DNA of 64,000 nucleotides, taken from assembly GCF_023091745.1 (NCBI RefSeq), contig NC_068910.1:45557272-45621271 (forward strand), read 5' to 3'. The DNA comes from Budorcas taxicolor. Taxonomy: Eukaryota; Chordata; Mammalia; Artiodactyla; Bovidae. Within the stretch, counting starts at the first letter, position 1, and each line of letters starts with the position of its first letter. The notes under the pieces were generated by a model. The model was not told the DNA's origin and ran no database searches. It worked only from the letters and a program-made list of their open reading frames with translations. The position numbers and the translations under genes are program-made. This document shows positions 50,311 to 53,094 of this stretch, in pieces.

Positions 50311-51642
50311 CGCCTCATAGGCCTGTTCCCTGAGCTCCCAGCTCATGGTGACCAGCCCTCTACCTCTGGTCCTGTCACTGCCAGGACATTGGGGTCCATG
50401 GGGAGCTATTCTCCCAGAGACCATCCATCCTGCAGAGGAGTCTCTAGGGGCCTTCTAACTCCAGGCCCACAGCTAAGCTCCTTGAGAAGTGTCTCCACTG
50501 AGCTCCAAACTGCCCTCTATGAGTACAGCGTGGAAAAGCTGTGCATGGAAGCAGACAGGAGAGCCCCTCCCGGTTCCCTCAGAGTTCAGACTCATCCTAG
50601 TAGCTAACACCCCCAGGGAAGGACAGCGAACTGAAGGAGGGGCGGGCGGGGGCTGCAGGCAGCCTCTGTGTGTGTGTTCAGTCTCCTTAGTCGTGTCCCA
50701 CTCTTTGCGACCCCATGGACTGTAGCCCGCCAGGCTCCTCTGTCCATGGGATTTCCCAGGCAAGAGTACTGGGGTGGGTTGCTGTGCCTTCCTCCAGGGG
50801 ATCTTCCCAAGCCAAGGATCGAACCCATGTCTCCTGCATCTCCTGCATTGCAGGCAGATTCTTTATTGCTGAGCCACCAGAAAGAACCTGCAGGTAGCTT
50901 CTAACGTGGAAGCAGAGCTGAGCAGCCAGTGCTGAGGGAAGCCCCTTTTCTGGGGCTGCACCTGTGCTTTAGCTAAGCTGCCTGAATCATACTCTTTAGG
51001 GTCTGCATATCCTGCTTGTTAATGTGTGTGCGCTTTATCAATGGAAGGGCTGCTGTTCTTGAGGTCCTTGACTCCATGAGTGATGCCCTCCAGGGCACCC
51101 ACATCTGTTCTATGGTCCTGGGAGGCGGAGCCGGGTGGGGCTCTGGGAGACAAGCATCAGAACTCTACCAGGGCCAATTTAATTCTATGATAGTAAGTGC
51201 AAGGCACTACTTCTTAAAACATGACTCACACAGTAAGAAGCTAACAGAAAATTCACATGCATCTTTCAGAGGAATAAAATGATTTCAAAGGCGTCTCACC
51301 CCTCAGAGGCTGCCTCGGGTGCCTCAGGGAATCCTCTCCCCGCGCTGCCCTGGGGACTGGATGGAGCAAGCGCGCCTCTGCCAGAAGCTTACAGTGCAGC
51401 CAGGATGTGCAGGTCCAAAAGGAAAGCCGCCCGATCACCGTCTTCCCCGCCAAGGGAAGCAGAAAAGCCGATCGCCCCTTCCTACGTCCCCGCCCTCCCG
51501 CAACTTTCAGGGAACAATTCAGGCCCCAGGAAGCCGCGTCGGCTCCGTGCGCCAGGAGAGGGTGCAATGCCCGCGGCCACCTGTCTGGGTGCCCACCTTC
51601 CCACCCGCCCCGCCGCGCGTCCCCGCCCGCGATTCCTACCAT
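3875..51642 (-). CDS. GASK1A: GASK1A (FAM198A), Golgi-associated kinase 1A; spliced gene, 5 exons
   Basis: Gene-level entry. Joining 51642-51640, 22277-20991, 5933-5811, 4728-4625 and 4076-3875 gives 1719 nt, or 572 residues plus TAA, close to the roughly 575 residues I recall for the human protein. The layout is that of a type II Golgi protein: a basic tail (residues 6-14), one hydrophobic anchor (about 15-30), a Pro/Gly/Ser-rich variable stem to about 260, then the conserved FAM198 domain to the C terminus. The family (GASK1A and GASK1B) is related to FAM20/FJX-type secretory-pathway kinases. By analogy the LDRYCCG segment (Asp436) and the VYIDNA segment (Asp484) would be the catalytic-loop-like and metal-binding sites; this is inference. 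Substrate and activity cannot be read from sequence. Introns are about 29.4, 15.1, 1.1 and 0.55 kb. Exons 2-5 are certain in frame; exon 1 is a prediction. Confidence 0.88.
4625..4728 (-). CDS. GASK1A: GASK1A exon 4
   Basis: The exon is 104 nt (34 codons plus two bases; residues 472-505 and part of Gly506). The acceptor is a CT-rich tract ending CCCCGAG|GTC at 4729/4728; the donor is GAT GG|GTGAGC at 4625/4624. The product is VRSSDPTRLVYIDNAAHLQ, continuing to FRLLEGIDG. The VYIDNA segment matches the position of the metal-binding Asp in FAM20-type kinases, making Asp484 the likely equivalent (inference). Reading through the donor would meet TGA at once, so the splice is required. Confidence 0.94.
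4955..5090 (+). mobile_element. MIR SINE
   Basis: Core and 3' part: CCCCATTTTACAGAGGCAAA, then AAGGTCACACAGCTAGTAAA and CTCGAACCTGGA. Lies in GASK1A intron 3. Confidence 0.88.
5811..5933 (-). CDS. GASK1A: GASK1A exon 3
   Basis: The exon is 123 nt, 41 codons (residues 431-471), phase 0 at both ends. The acceptor reads CCCCCACAG|GTG at 5934/5933 and the donor CTG|GTATGT at 5811/5810. It encodes [20 protein letters not shown] and continues to LRLVHIL, which carries on directly from the LFDFLLQ end of exon 2. The LDRYCCG motif falls where FAM20-like kinases have their catalytic-loop Asp, so Asp436 is a candidate catalytic residue (inference by analogy). Four cysteines in 30 residues point to disulfide bonding in the secretory lumen. 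Confidence 0.95.
6130..6232 (-). mobile_element. CHR-type SINE fragment
   Basis: Reverse orientation: GTGGGATCTTAGTTCCCTGA, CCAGGGATTGAACTCAGGCC and AACCTATACTACTGGCCC. In intron 2, about 200 bp upstream of exon 3. Confidence 0.8.
6240..7200. other. Intron 2, no recognised element
   Basis: Moderately GC-rich intronic sequence of GASK1A. I see no exon or clear transposon. Confidence 0.5.
7205..7370 (+). mobile_element. MIR SINE
   Basis: CATCTAATTCTCACTGCAGG, then CCCCAAGGTCATACACGAGG and GGGTTTGAACCCAGGTCTGC. Confidence 0.88.
7375..8500. other. Intron 2, no recognised element
   Basis: Unique-looking intronic sequence. Short open frames on both strands lack splice support. Confidence 0.5.
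8503..8718 (-). mobile_element. Bov-tA SINE
   Basis: GGTAAGTCGCTTCAGTTGTG at the Bov-A end through ACTAGAGCCACCTGGGAGGT at the tRNA-like head, reverse orientation. Confidence 0.93.
9255..9585. mobile_element. hAT-like (Charlie group) DNA transposon fossil
   Basis: Contains AGGGCCAGACAGTAAATATT and TTAGGCTTTGCAGCCCATAC, then the TTTTCAACCATTTGAAAATG and ATTCTTAGCTCATGGACTGT segments, ending near AATTTGGCCTGCAAGC. These belong to a well-known non-autonomous mammalian element; I am not sure of the family name. Poly-C and poly-A runs lie inside. Confidence 0.6.
9590..10460. other. Intron 2, no recognised element
   Basis: A weak reverse MIR-like stretch at about 9640-9720 (TCTATGACCCGAGGAAGTTA). 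Otherwise nothing identified. Confidence 0.4.
10465..10690 (+). mobile_element. MIR SINE
   Basis: Long copy: GAAGCCCTTACTCTGTGCTG, then CATTATCTCCATTTCAAAGA, CCTAGGGTCCCACAGAGTGA and CAGACCTGGGCAGTCTGG. Confidence 0.9.
10700..11625. other. Intron 2, GC-rich, no recognised element
   Basis: Open frames on both strands at about 10,980-11,480 reflect composition. I see no conserved domain or clear exon. Confidence 0.45.
11630..11858 (-). mobile_element. Bov-tA SINE
   Basis: GCTAAGTTGCTTCAGTCATG through CTAGTGCCACCTGGGAAGCC, full length in reverse orientation. Confidence 0.94.
12040..12430 (+). mobile_element. Old L1 ORF2 fragment
   Basis: Diverged L1 reverse-transcriptase region: AAAAGGCATCTGATGTCATT, GAAACACTAGAAACTGTCCC and the ATATACTTGGAAAACCCAGG segment. 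Confidence 0.6.
12563..12713 (+). mobile_element. CHR-type SINE
   Basis: GGGACTTCCCAGGTGACCCA, TCAGGGAACTAGATTCCACA and GCAACTAAGATCCGGCTCAG, with a T-run/A-run tail. Confidence 0.86.
13230..14010 (+). mobile_element. L1 LINE ORF2 fragment
   Basis: L1 3' ORF2 segments: CAGTGAAGTCCCAAGAGGAC, TTCTGGCACATAAATAGACA, GAACAGAAGAGTCCACAAAT and CAAATGGTGCTGGGACATTT. Frames are broken. Confidence 0.78.
14030..14205 (+). mobile_element. BovB LINE (RTE), 3' end fragment
   Basis: GAGGACGAAATGGTTGGATG through ATGGGGTCGCAAAGAGTCGG and TGTCTGAGCGACTGAA. This is the BovB tail from which Bov-A SINEs derive. Confidence 0.85.
14866..15000 (-). mobile_element. Bov-tA/Bov-A SINE, truncated
   Basis: GTGCTCAGTTGCGTCTGACT through CAGGCAAGAATACTGGAGTG and TCCAGGGGATATTTC. 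The tRNA-like head is missing. Confidence 0.85.
15005..15625. other. Intron 2, no recognised element
   Basis: Unique-looking intronic sequence. Confidence 0.45.
15630..15840 (-). mobile_element. MIR SINE
   Basis: Reverse copy: GTGGGCAAGTTCCTTAGCCC, AACCTCAGTTTCCTCATCTG and GTGCTGGCACAGTGCCTG. Confidence 0.87.
16060..16330. mobile_element. Possible ancient L2/MIR-class repeat
   Basis: The stretch GGCCCTGTGCTAGGCGCTGC followed by GTGACCAAAACAGAGAGACA looks like a common old mammalian repeat. The class is uncertain. Confidence 0.35.
16340..17740. other. Intron 2, no recognised element
   Basis: Unique-looking intronic sequence with a short CCCC/CA run at 17236-17254. No exon found. Confidence 0.45.
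17740..17990 (-). mobile_element. MIR SINE
   Basis: Reverse copy: GAGCTCTGGAGCCAGACCAT, CTTAGCCAAGTCACTTAACC, AAAACAGGGAGAAGCC and GGCAGTGCTTGTGTATTA. Confidence 0.82.
18540..18690 (+). mobile_element. MIR SINE fragment
   Basis: GCTCAGGGTCACACAGTGGG, GTTCAAACCCAGATCTGTCT and a degenerate 3' end. Confidence 0.72.
18815..19055 (+). mobile_element. Bov-tA SINE
   Basis: GGATTTCCAGGTGGCTCAGT through GGAGGAGGAAATGACAACCC and CAGACACGACTTAGTGACTG, forward orientation. It holds a small internal duplication of the GAACCCTGGGTT segment. Confidence 0.93.
19060..19915. other. Intron 2, no recognised element
   Basis: Unique-looking sequence. Pyrimidine-rich runs at about 19465 and 19735-19790 could resemble splice tracts, but no supported exon follows. 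Confidence 0.4.
19921..20139 (-). mobile_element. Bov-tA SINE
   Basis: GCTAAGTCGCTTCAGTCGTG through CTAGCACCACCTGGGAAGCC, reverse orientation. It forms an inverted pair with the copy at 18815-19055. Confidence 0.94.
20244..20517 (-). mobile_element. Bov-A2 SINE (two Bov-A units)
   Basis: Reverse copy with a CTG microsatellite tail at 20243-20257, two Bov-A monomers and the linker AAAGTGAAAAGTGAAAG. Flanked by a 12-bp target duplication (ACAGTATTTACT) at 20232-20243 and 20518-20529. Confidence 0.95.
20991..22277 (-). CDS. GASK1A: GASK1A exon 2: tail, membrane anchor, stem and start of FAM198 domain
   Basis: The exon is 1287 nt, exactly 429 codons, phase 0 at both ends (residues 2-430). The acceptor is a long T/C tract then CCCCCAG at about 22305-22278; the donor is CAG|GTAGGC at 20991/20990. 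The frame is open throughout. It opens with a basic tail (WRKLRGKRR), then a hydrophobic stretch of about 16 residues (LVMAFCLLMTLSVVTV) typical of a type II signal anchor with no cleavage site. Residues about 32-260 are Pro/Gly/Arg/Ser rich, as expected of a Golgi stem. From about residue 261 (PWLTEQDVQ) the sequence becomes conserved-looking: [35 protein letters not shown], the WWAPDVQHL segment and the NSLALGWLQYQALL helix, ending in ARLALFDFLLQ. Pairs of Cys suggest disulfides in the lumen. It lies in strongly GC-rich DNA, which explains the long antisense open frame. Confidence 0.95.
22278..22310 (-). promoter_or_regulatory. Splice acceptor of GASK1A exon 2
   Basis: The minus strand has a T9 run, then CTACCCCCATCCCCCAG directly before GCA. 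This strong polypyrimidine tract fixes the exon 2 start and shows that the initiator codon must lie upstream. Confidence 0.85.
22311..22880. other. Intron 1 near exon 2, no recognised element
   Basis: Moderately GC-rich, with no named repeat or exon. Confidence 0.4.
22885..22990 (+). mobile_element. MER5A-like hAT-Charlie fossil
   Basis: GTAGTTTTTCAACACGTGGT, CAGCAGCGTCAGTACCACCT and CCAGGTGATTCTGATTCGTG, with the centre deleted. Confidence 0.7.
22995..23800. other. Intron 1, no recognised element
   Basis: GC-rich to about 23460, then AT-rich. I see no supported exon. Confidence 0.4.
23803..24010 (-). mobile_element. Bov-tA SINE
   Basis: CTCAGTCCCTCAGGCATGCC through GTCTGAGCCACCAGGGAAAC, reverse orientation. 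Confidence 0.92.
24011..24585. other. AT-rich intronic sequence, possibly very old LINE
   Basis: No clear family match. The composition and GATATAAAATACTGCTCACA-type wording recall old L1 3' regions, but I cannot assign it. Confidence 0.3.
24590..25180 (-). mobile_element. L1 LINE 3' UTR and 3' ORF2, reverse
   Basis: Segments ACACTTAAGATCTACTGTTT, CACCATGTTGTACATTAGAT, TTGTCTCACTTAGCTTAATG, TTAGTGGCTGAGTAATATTG and GATTGTGAATCATGGTGCAG are the reverse of an L1 3' end. Confidence 0.82.
25181..25480. other. Intron 1, no recognised element
   Basis: GC-moderate, pyrimidine-rich on +. Nothing identified. Confidence 0.4.
25483..25785 (+). mobile_element. CHR-type SINE, near full length
   Basis: GGCTTCCCTGGTGGCTCAGT, TCGATCCCTGGTCCGGGAAG, GTACCGCAACTATTAAGCCT, CAACGAGAGAAGCCACCTCA and the A-rich tail AAAAATAAATAGATG. 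Confidence 0.9.
26044..26240 (+). mobile_element. Bov-tA SINE
   Basis: CACTTCCCAGGTGGCCCACT through GGAGGAGGAAACGGCAACCC and TTTGGACGTGACTGAACACA. Confidence 0.92.
26375..26510 (+). mobile_element. MIR SINE
   Basis: TCCTTTAATCCTTAAAACAA, CTATTTTACAAAGGAGAAAA and TGCCCAGAATCACAGGCTGG. Confidence 0.82.
26520..27245. other. Intron 1, no recognised element
   Basis: Unique-looking. No exon supported. Confidence 0.4.
27250..27415 (-). mobile_element. MIR SINE
   Basis: Reverse copy: GGGTAAGATACACAACCGCT, TTTCCTCCGTTATAAAATGG and GAGAATGAGATAATCCCTCC. Confidence 0.75.
27420..27795. other. Intron 1, no recognised element
   Basis: Unique-looking sequence. Confidence 0.4.
27801..28003 (+). mobile_element. 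Bov-tA SINE
   Basis: GGCTTCCCTGGTGGCTCAGT through GTAGGAAATGGCAACCCACT and CAGACACGACTTAGTGATTA. Part of the Bov-A half is deleted at about 27955. Confidence 0.94.
28094..28288. repeat. Long inverted repeat, 47-nt arms, 101-nt loop
   Basis: Arm 28094-28140 and arm 28242-28288 are reverse complements with two mismatches (A/G at 28119 and T/G at 28139 relative to the partner). The arms start GTCCCACCTTCAGAGAAGCC. Some similarity goes on outside the arms with a small gap. It is not a SINE pair or a named transposon. A minus-strand reading frame crosses the second arm and loop; see the entry at 28173-28276. Confidence 0.9.
28173..28276 (-). other. Protein-like reading frame, possible small or dead exon
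   Basis: On the minus strand, CCCACCTTCAG (an acceptor-like site) is followed by an open frame giving KPWRDEEEGQGTSDSIYDAL and then FHFMLKSRLTAAWRQ before a stop. The mix of acidic residues followed by an amphipathic stretch looks more like real protein than most intronic frames, but I do not recognise it. It could be an alternative exon, a processed pseudogene scrap or chance. Confidence 0.2.
28320..30080. other. Intron 1, no recognised element
   Basis: About 1.8 kb without a transposon I can name or a supported exon. Open frames on both strands near 28,850-29,610 lack domains. Confidence 0.4.
30085..30475 (+). mobile_element. MIR SINE split by Bov-A
   Basis: First part AACTAACATTTTTTCAGTGT, TAACTCATTTAATCTGTATG and CCCATTTTACAGTGAGGAAA. 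It continues after 30418 with CGACTGGCTCTAGAGCCAGT. Confidence 0.9.
30270..30407 (+). mobile_element. Bov-A SINE monomer with AGC tail
   Basis: GGAGAAAGCAATGGCACCCC through GTCGCTGAGAGTTGGGCACG and an AGC run. Flanked by an 11-bp target duplication (TGCTCACAGAC) at 30259-30269 and 30408-30418. Inserted in a MIR. Confidence 0.95.
30480..31070. other. Intron 1, no recognised element
   Basis: Unique-looking. AT-rich from about 30660. Confidence 0.4.
31080..31748 (+). mobile_element. L1 LINE ORF2 fragment
   Basis: Good L1 match: CAAAGCTACAGTAATCTAAA, GTATGATACCAGCACAAAAA, AATGAACTCAAAATCGATTA and ATTAAGCTTAAAAGCTTTGC. Truncated at both ends, frames broken. Confidence 0.88.
31755..31885 (-). mobile_element. 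Bov-tA/Bov-A SINE fragment
   Basis: TGCTAAGTTGCTTCAGTTGT through CAGGCAAGAATGCTGGAGTG. The tRNA-like head is absent. Confidence 0.88.
31900..32115 (+). mobile_element. MIR SINE
   Basis: CATGCCCATTTTACAGATGA, GAACAAATTGAGGTTCGGAA, TTGCGCCAGGTGGCACACCA and GGGATTCCAACTCTTTC. Confidence 0.88.
32400..32580 (-). mobile_element. MIR SINE
   Basis: Reverse copy: CTCCACCACTAATGAGTGTG, CAGTTTCCTCACCTGAAAAA and the AATTTTAATAAACGGGCATT segment. Confidence 0.8.
32585..32960. other. Intron 1, no recognised element
   Basis: Unique-looking sequence. Confidence 0.4.
32968..33178 (+). mobile_element. Bov-tA SINE
   Basis: GGCTTCTCAGCTAAAGAATC through GGAGGAGGGCATGGGAACTC and GTGATACATGCCTTAGCAAC, with an AAC-rich tail. 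Confidence 0.93.
33455..33690 (+). mobile_element. MIR SINE
   Basis: GAGCACCTCCTGTGCCCGGT, ATCGAGGAAACTGAGGCCCA, GCTTCATAGCTAAGTGGCAG and GGGATTCAAATCTGGGTCC. Confidence 0.88.
34005..34975 (+). mobile_element. BovB LINE (RTE clade), 5'-truncated, with dead reverse transcriptase
   Basis: About 970 bp of the 3' part of BovB, the RTE-type LINE that entered ruminants by horizontal transfer. The frame from 33946 to 34824 covers the RT palm with the YADD catalytic box (34201-34212) and the thumb/C-terminal region (YGCESWT, KLQYFGHIMRR). The first residues come from flanking host DNA, so there is no true start, and the endonuclease is missing. The frame is closed early by TGA at 34822-34824, where the related copy at 60.5-61.8 kb has CGA, a typical CpG decay mutation; a TAG follows at 34888. 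The tail GACACGACTGAGCGACTGAG is the source of the Bov-A SINE sequence. Not functional. Confidence 0.95.
34980..35430. other. Intron 1, no recognised element
   Basis: Unique-looking sequence. Confidence 0.4.
35438..35655 (+). mobile_element. Bov-tA SINE
   Basis: GGTCCTCCCTAGTGGCTCAG through GAGAAGGAAATGGCAATCCA and GACTGAGCGACTTCACTTTC. Confidence 0.94.
35787..35995 (+). mobile_element. Bov-tA SINE
   Basis: GCGCTTCCCTGGTGGCTCAG through GAGAAGGAAATGGCAACCCA and GGACACAACTGAGGAACTTT. Confidence 0.94.
36375..36401. repeat. TA microsatellite with flanking direct repeats
   Basis: A TA run flanked by TATTCTGGTTTAGA at 36361-36374 and 36399-36412, with a third, slightly changed copy just upstream at about 36343. 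Confidence 0.9.
36425..36628 (+). mobile_element. BovB LINE 3' end fragment
   Basis: ACTCATTGGAAAAGACCCTG, GATGAGATGTTTGGATAGCA and TCTGACACAACTGAGCAAGT. Older and more diverged than the copy at 34.0 kb. Confidence 0.88.
36630..37100. other. Intron 1, no recognised element
   Basis: A possible MER5-like scrap near 36985-37060 (GACCATTGGTCTTTAGAATC). Otherwise nothing. Confidence 0.35.
37115..37247 (+). mobile_element. Bov-A SINE monomer with AGC tail
   Basis: TGGAGAAGGCAATGGCACCC through GACATGATTGAAGCGACTTA and an AGC run. Flanked by a 10-bp target duplication (ATAATTAACC) at 37105-37114 and 37248-37257. Confidence 0.95.
37260..38385. other. Intron 1, mostly unassigned
   Basis: A reverse MIR-like piece at about 38030-38130 (GATCCCAGCTCCACTGCATC, CTTCCGCATCTGTCCCATGG). 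No exon supported. Confidence 0.4.
38393..38608 (+). mobile_element. Bov-tA SINE
   Basis: GGCTTCTCAGGTGGCCCTAG through GACAAGGGCATGGCAATTCG and GTCAGACACGACTGGAGCAC. Confidence 0.94.
38610..39250. other. Intron 1, no recognised element
   Basis: Unique-looking sequence. Confidence 0.4.
39260..39470. mobile_element. hAT-like DNA transposon fossil
   Basis: The wording GGGCTGAATCTGGCCTCCAG, TGTTTCGTTTGGCCTAAGAC, AATTCCAGATTTCCAGCCTC resembles a non-autonomous hAT element. Family uncertain. Confidence 0.45.
39745..39920 (+). mobile_element. MER3-like hAT-Charlie fossil
   Basis: GGCACTGTCCAATATGACAG, CCACGAACCACAGGTGGCTA and CATTAAAATTTAACACTTCC. Confidence 0.5.
39925..40650. other. Intron 1, GC-rich, no recognised element
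   Basis: A long open frame on + (39971-40513) and others on - reflect composition. No domain is recognised. Confidence 0.4.
40655..40772 (-). mobile_element. BovB LINE 3' end fragment, reverse
   Basis: GATGCTCAGTCGCTAAGTCA through TTCAGTATCTCCCGGAGTTT and GCTCAAACTT. Confidence 0.85.
40780..41870. other. Intron 1, AT-rich, no recognised element
   Basis: About 1.1 kb with an oligo-T run at 41226. Nothing else can be named. Confidence 0.4.
41878..42110 (+). mobile_element. MIR SINE
   Basis: CACTAACTGAGCACTTACTC, TCTTAGGGGAAACTGAGGCT and ACTTGCCCCAGGTGGTAAGC. Confidence 0.88.
42115..44300. other. Intron 1, 2.2 kb GC-rich stretch without clear repeats
   Basis: Several long open frames occur on both strands (for example + 42422-42943 and + 43605-44189), plus a short CCCGAG hexamer run at 43922-43942 and an imperfect direct repeat of about 25 bp at 42150-42200. 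None has a recognisable domain or a convincing splice pair. Confidence 0.4.
44305..44498 (-). mobile_element. CHR-type SINE
   Basis: Reverse copy: TTATTTGGCTGCACCAGGTC, GGACCTAGTTCTCTGACCAG and CCTTGGACCACCAGGAAGTC. Confidence 0.87.
44505..44755 (-). mobile_element. BovB LINE 3' end fragment, reverse
   Basis: CAGTCGCTAAGTCGAGTCTG through TCCCAGCATCAGGGTCTTTC and GAGTCAGCTCTTTGCATCAG. Confidence 0.9.
44758..45208. other. Intron 1, no recognised element
   Basis: GC-rich, with overlapping open frames on both strands that have no recognised domain. Confidence 0.35.
45225..45546 (-). mobile_element. BovB LINE 3' end, reverse, with target duplication
   Basis: CAGTTCAGTTCAGTCGCTCA through CAGCATCAGGGTCTTTTCCA and TGGACTGGTTGGATCTCCTT. 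Flanked by a perfect 15-bp target duplication (CTCACTTTTGCCTTT) at 45210-45224 and 45547-45561, so this is a complete 5'-truncated insertion. Confidence 0.96.
45565..47030. other. Intron 1, no recognised element
   Basis: Mostly GC-rich, with no named repeat. Open frames lack domains. Confidence 0.4.
47033..47222 (+). mobile_element. MIR SINE
   Basis: CTCATAGCAACCCCTAGGTA, GCCCATTTTATAGATGAGGG and CAAAGCCACACAGTAGCCTA. Confidence 0.86.
47225..47695. other. Intron 1, no recognised element
   Basis: Unique-looking sequence. Confidence 0.4.
47699..48232 (+). mobile_element. CHR-type SINE split by a composite Bov-tA
   Basis: First part 47699-47812 (ATTCCCTGGCGGTCTAGTGG, CCTGGTCGAGGAACTATGAT), second part 48127-48232 (CAGCAACTACTGAGCTCATG, AAGACTTGACACAGCCAAAT). 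The middle is a younger insertion. Confidence 0.88.
47813..48126 (-). mobile_element. Double-headed Bov-tA SINE
   Basis: Reverse orientation: a full Bov-tA (GTGGCTCAGTCGTGTCCGAC to GAGCCACCAGGGAAGCCC) followed without a gap by a second tRNA-like head (AAGAATACTGGAGTGGGTAG to TTCTTTAACGTCTGAGC). The same design occurs at 57021-57321. Confidence 0.9.
48240..49020. other. Intron 1, AT-rich, no recognised element
   Basis: AT-rich sequence with a 12-A run at about 48521. Not assigned. Confidence 0.4.
49026..49232 (+). mobile_element. Bov-tA SINE
   Basis: CACTCCCCTGGTGGCTCAGG through GGAGGAAGGCATGGCCACCC and GACACGACTGAAGCGGCTTA. Confidence 0.95.
49303..49448. mobile_element. MER5/MER20-like hAT-Charlie fossil
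   Basis: Inverted ends GTGGTTCTCAGTTCTGGCTG and GGTCAGGGCTGAGAACCACT. The middle has GCTTCATTTTAAAACATCCC. Confidence 0.65.
49450..50250. other. Intron 1, no clear element
   Basis: A weak MIR-like core at 49,570-49,615 (TTTACAGAGGAGGAAACTGA). Otherwise unassigned. Confidence 0.35.
50256..50309. repeat. CA microsatellite
   Basis: ACAGAC repeats grading into a pure CA run of about 16 units. Confidence 0.97.
50676..50882 (-). mobile_element. Bov-tA SINE
   Basis: TTCAGTCTCCTTAGTCGTGT through GATTCTTTATTGCTGAGCCA, reverse orientation. Confidence 0.94.
50885..51285. other. Intron 1, sequence next to the CpG island
   Basis: No transposon or exon recognised. Confidence 0.4.
51640..51642 (-). CDS. 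GASK1A: GASK1A exon 1, coding part: initiator ATG only (predicted)
   Basis: Exon 2 starts at a clear acceptor in phase 0 with GCA TCT TGG CTC and has no in-frame ATG until after the basic tail, so the start must come from an upstream exon. At 51642-51640, inside the CpG island, the minus strand reads GAC ATG followed by GTAGGA, a moderate donor. Splicing there gives ATG-GCA, with G at -3 and G at +4, a strong Kozak context. An in-frame TGA at 51681-51679 closes the frame upstream, so this is its first ATG. The 5' end of the exon and the start of transcription are not defined. Rival ATG-GT candidates exist, for example 32001-31999 followed by GTGAGA, but that one lies in a MIR. The island location is the main reason for this choice. 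Confidence 0.55.
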
Positions 51643-52016
51643 GTCCCCCGCGGCGTCTGGAGCGGCTCCGGGGCGCACTCAGCCCGCTCGCCAGCTCATC
51701 CCACCGGCCCGGCCCGCCCCTGGCCCCGTGGATCTCGGGGCTGCTCTGGACGCGGGTTCGGGACCGAGGGGCCACAGCTCTCTAGCGGCCAACTCCGGGG
51801 CGGGCGTGCGCGGCGGGATGCTCTGCGGTTAGGCTTGGTAAAGGAGGTCTGGGCCAACGCACACGCGGGATCTGCGGTTCTGCGGGACCCTTCCCGCAGC
51901 CTCGAGCCCTCCCGGATCTGCTACGGACGTCCGCAGAGTTTGCGAAGTCCGTGCCTCGCGGTCCGGCCCAGCCTCCCCACTTCCCAGAAAGCGCGGGAGG
52001 GGGGGCGCCTTTCACA

Positions 52017-52023
52017 ATAAAAG
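52017..52023 (+). promoter_or_regulatory. TATA-like box ATAAAAG, possible divergent promoter
   Basis: ATAAAAG at the edge of the CpG island, followed about 25-30 bases on by the GCC-rich tract. It points away from GASK1A. No coding exon downstream on the + strand is recognised, so this may start a non-coding divergent transcript or be chance. Confidence 0.25.
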
Positions 52024-52279
52024 CCCTGCCTGGGGCTCCGGCCGCCGCCGCCGCCGCCTGGAGCAGGAGCCCAGGTGCTAGGAAGGACCGGGCCGCGGCC
52101 GGCCGCCGGTGACGGGAGAGGGGCGAGGGGCCCTGCGCCAGGCCCGGGGCATCGCCTCGATCTCGCCTCCAAGGGGTGCGGTGCCCAGTGAGCCCAAGGC
52201 AACCTGGGGGGTTCCTGCGCAGGGTCGCCCAAACTATCGCCCCTGCAAAGCCTCAGAAAGACAACTTTAACTGGCATCT

Positions 52280-52920
52280 CTTAGCCTTGTTTGGGCCCGG
52301 TCCCCACGGCTGATTTAGAAGGAAACGCAGAAGGAGCATCCCTTGACTACCTCAGGTCATTAAGGAACAGTTTTTCTCCTCCAGAACGAATCGGTGCTTA
52401 AGTCGCGGCAGCAAGCGACTGACACCCACGTCTCCGCGAGGGGCGCACACAGTGCCTGGTGCCCCTTGGACCATCCCCGGCCGGCTGCTGCGGCGCAGTC
52501 CAGCGCTCCCTACTTGGGGAGACAGGGCCTGGAACCCTCAGCCCTGGAGTTGCGGGCTGGCCCCTCTGTTCATGGCTGAGTGACCTTCTACCTGTGTCTG
52601 GACCTCTTTGAGATCATTGTTCCTAAGCAGCCCAACGCTGTATCTCGGGATTCTTAGCCTGCAGCACGAAGGTGGAAGGTGGGGAGGGAGTCAGCAGGAG
52701 GACTCAGAATCTGGGAACCAGGCTAAAATATTACTCTCCAAGACAAACTGGTAAGAGTCATCATCAGATTGACAGGAACTAGGGTCTCCCCAGGAGTTCC
52801 CCGCCACACCACGCTTTGAGGTTGTCACTGATGACAGTGCTTCTTAAGAGGGTCTCCTTAAATTGGGGGTGTGTGGTGGGGATAGGACAGATGGAAAAGA
52901 ATGTATTTCTTTCAGTCCTT
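52280..52920. other. Upstream of GASK1A, no recognised element
   Basis: CpG content falls off from about 52,300. No exon is evident on either strand. Confidence 0.4.
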
Positions 52921-52924
52921 ATGT

Positions 52925-53090
52925 TCCAGATGTTTTCCAGAGGTTATTTTATTTCACCATCACAAGCAATCCTAACAGAGAGAATTTATTACCACCTTTT
53001 TTCAAATAAGGAGACTGAGGATTAAGCAGTTGAAGTCACTTTCCTGAGGCCAGACAGTCAGTTAGCAGTTTAGCAAACCAAAGCCTATTT
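52925..53090 (+). mobile_element. MIR SINE
   Basis: ATTTCACCATCACAAGCAAT, AAATAAGGAGACTGAGGATT and AAGTCACTTTCCTGAGGCCA. Confidence 0.78.
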
Positions 53091-53094
53091 GTGA

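Larger units (their letters stand above)
51290..52270. promoter_or_regulatory. CpG island, probable GASK1A promoter region
   Basis: About 1 kb of very GC-rich, CpG-dense sequence, in contrast to the AT-rich, CpG-poor flanks. It holds several GC boxes (CCCCGCCC or its complement, for example near 51488, 51621 and 51709) and a short GCC run at about 52042-52059. It contains no transposon I can recognise. No TATA box sits upstream of the predicted exon 1 on the minus strand, which fits a CpG-type promoter. Long open frames in it on both strands follow from base composition. Confidence 0.75.

Noticed and set aside
51319..52020. 233-residue open frame on + and others on both strands in the CpG island
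   Set aside because: CpG-rich DNA has few stop codons. The product is low-complexity Pro/Arg/Ser with no recognisable domain.
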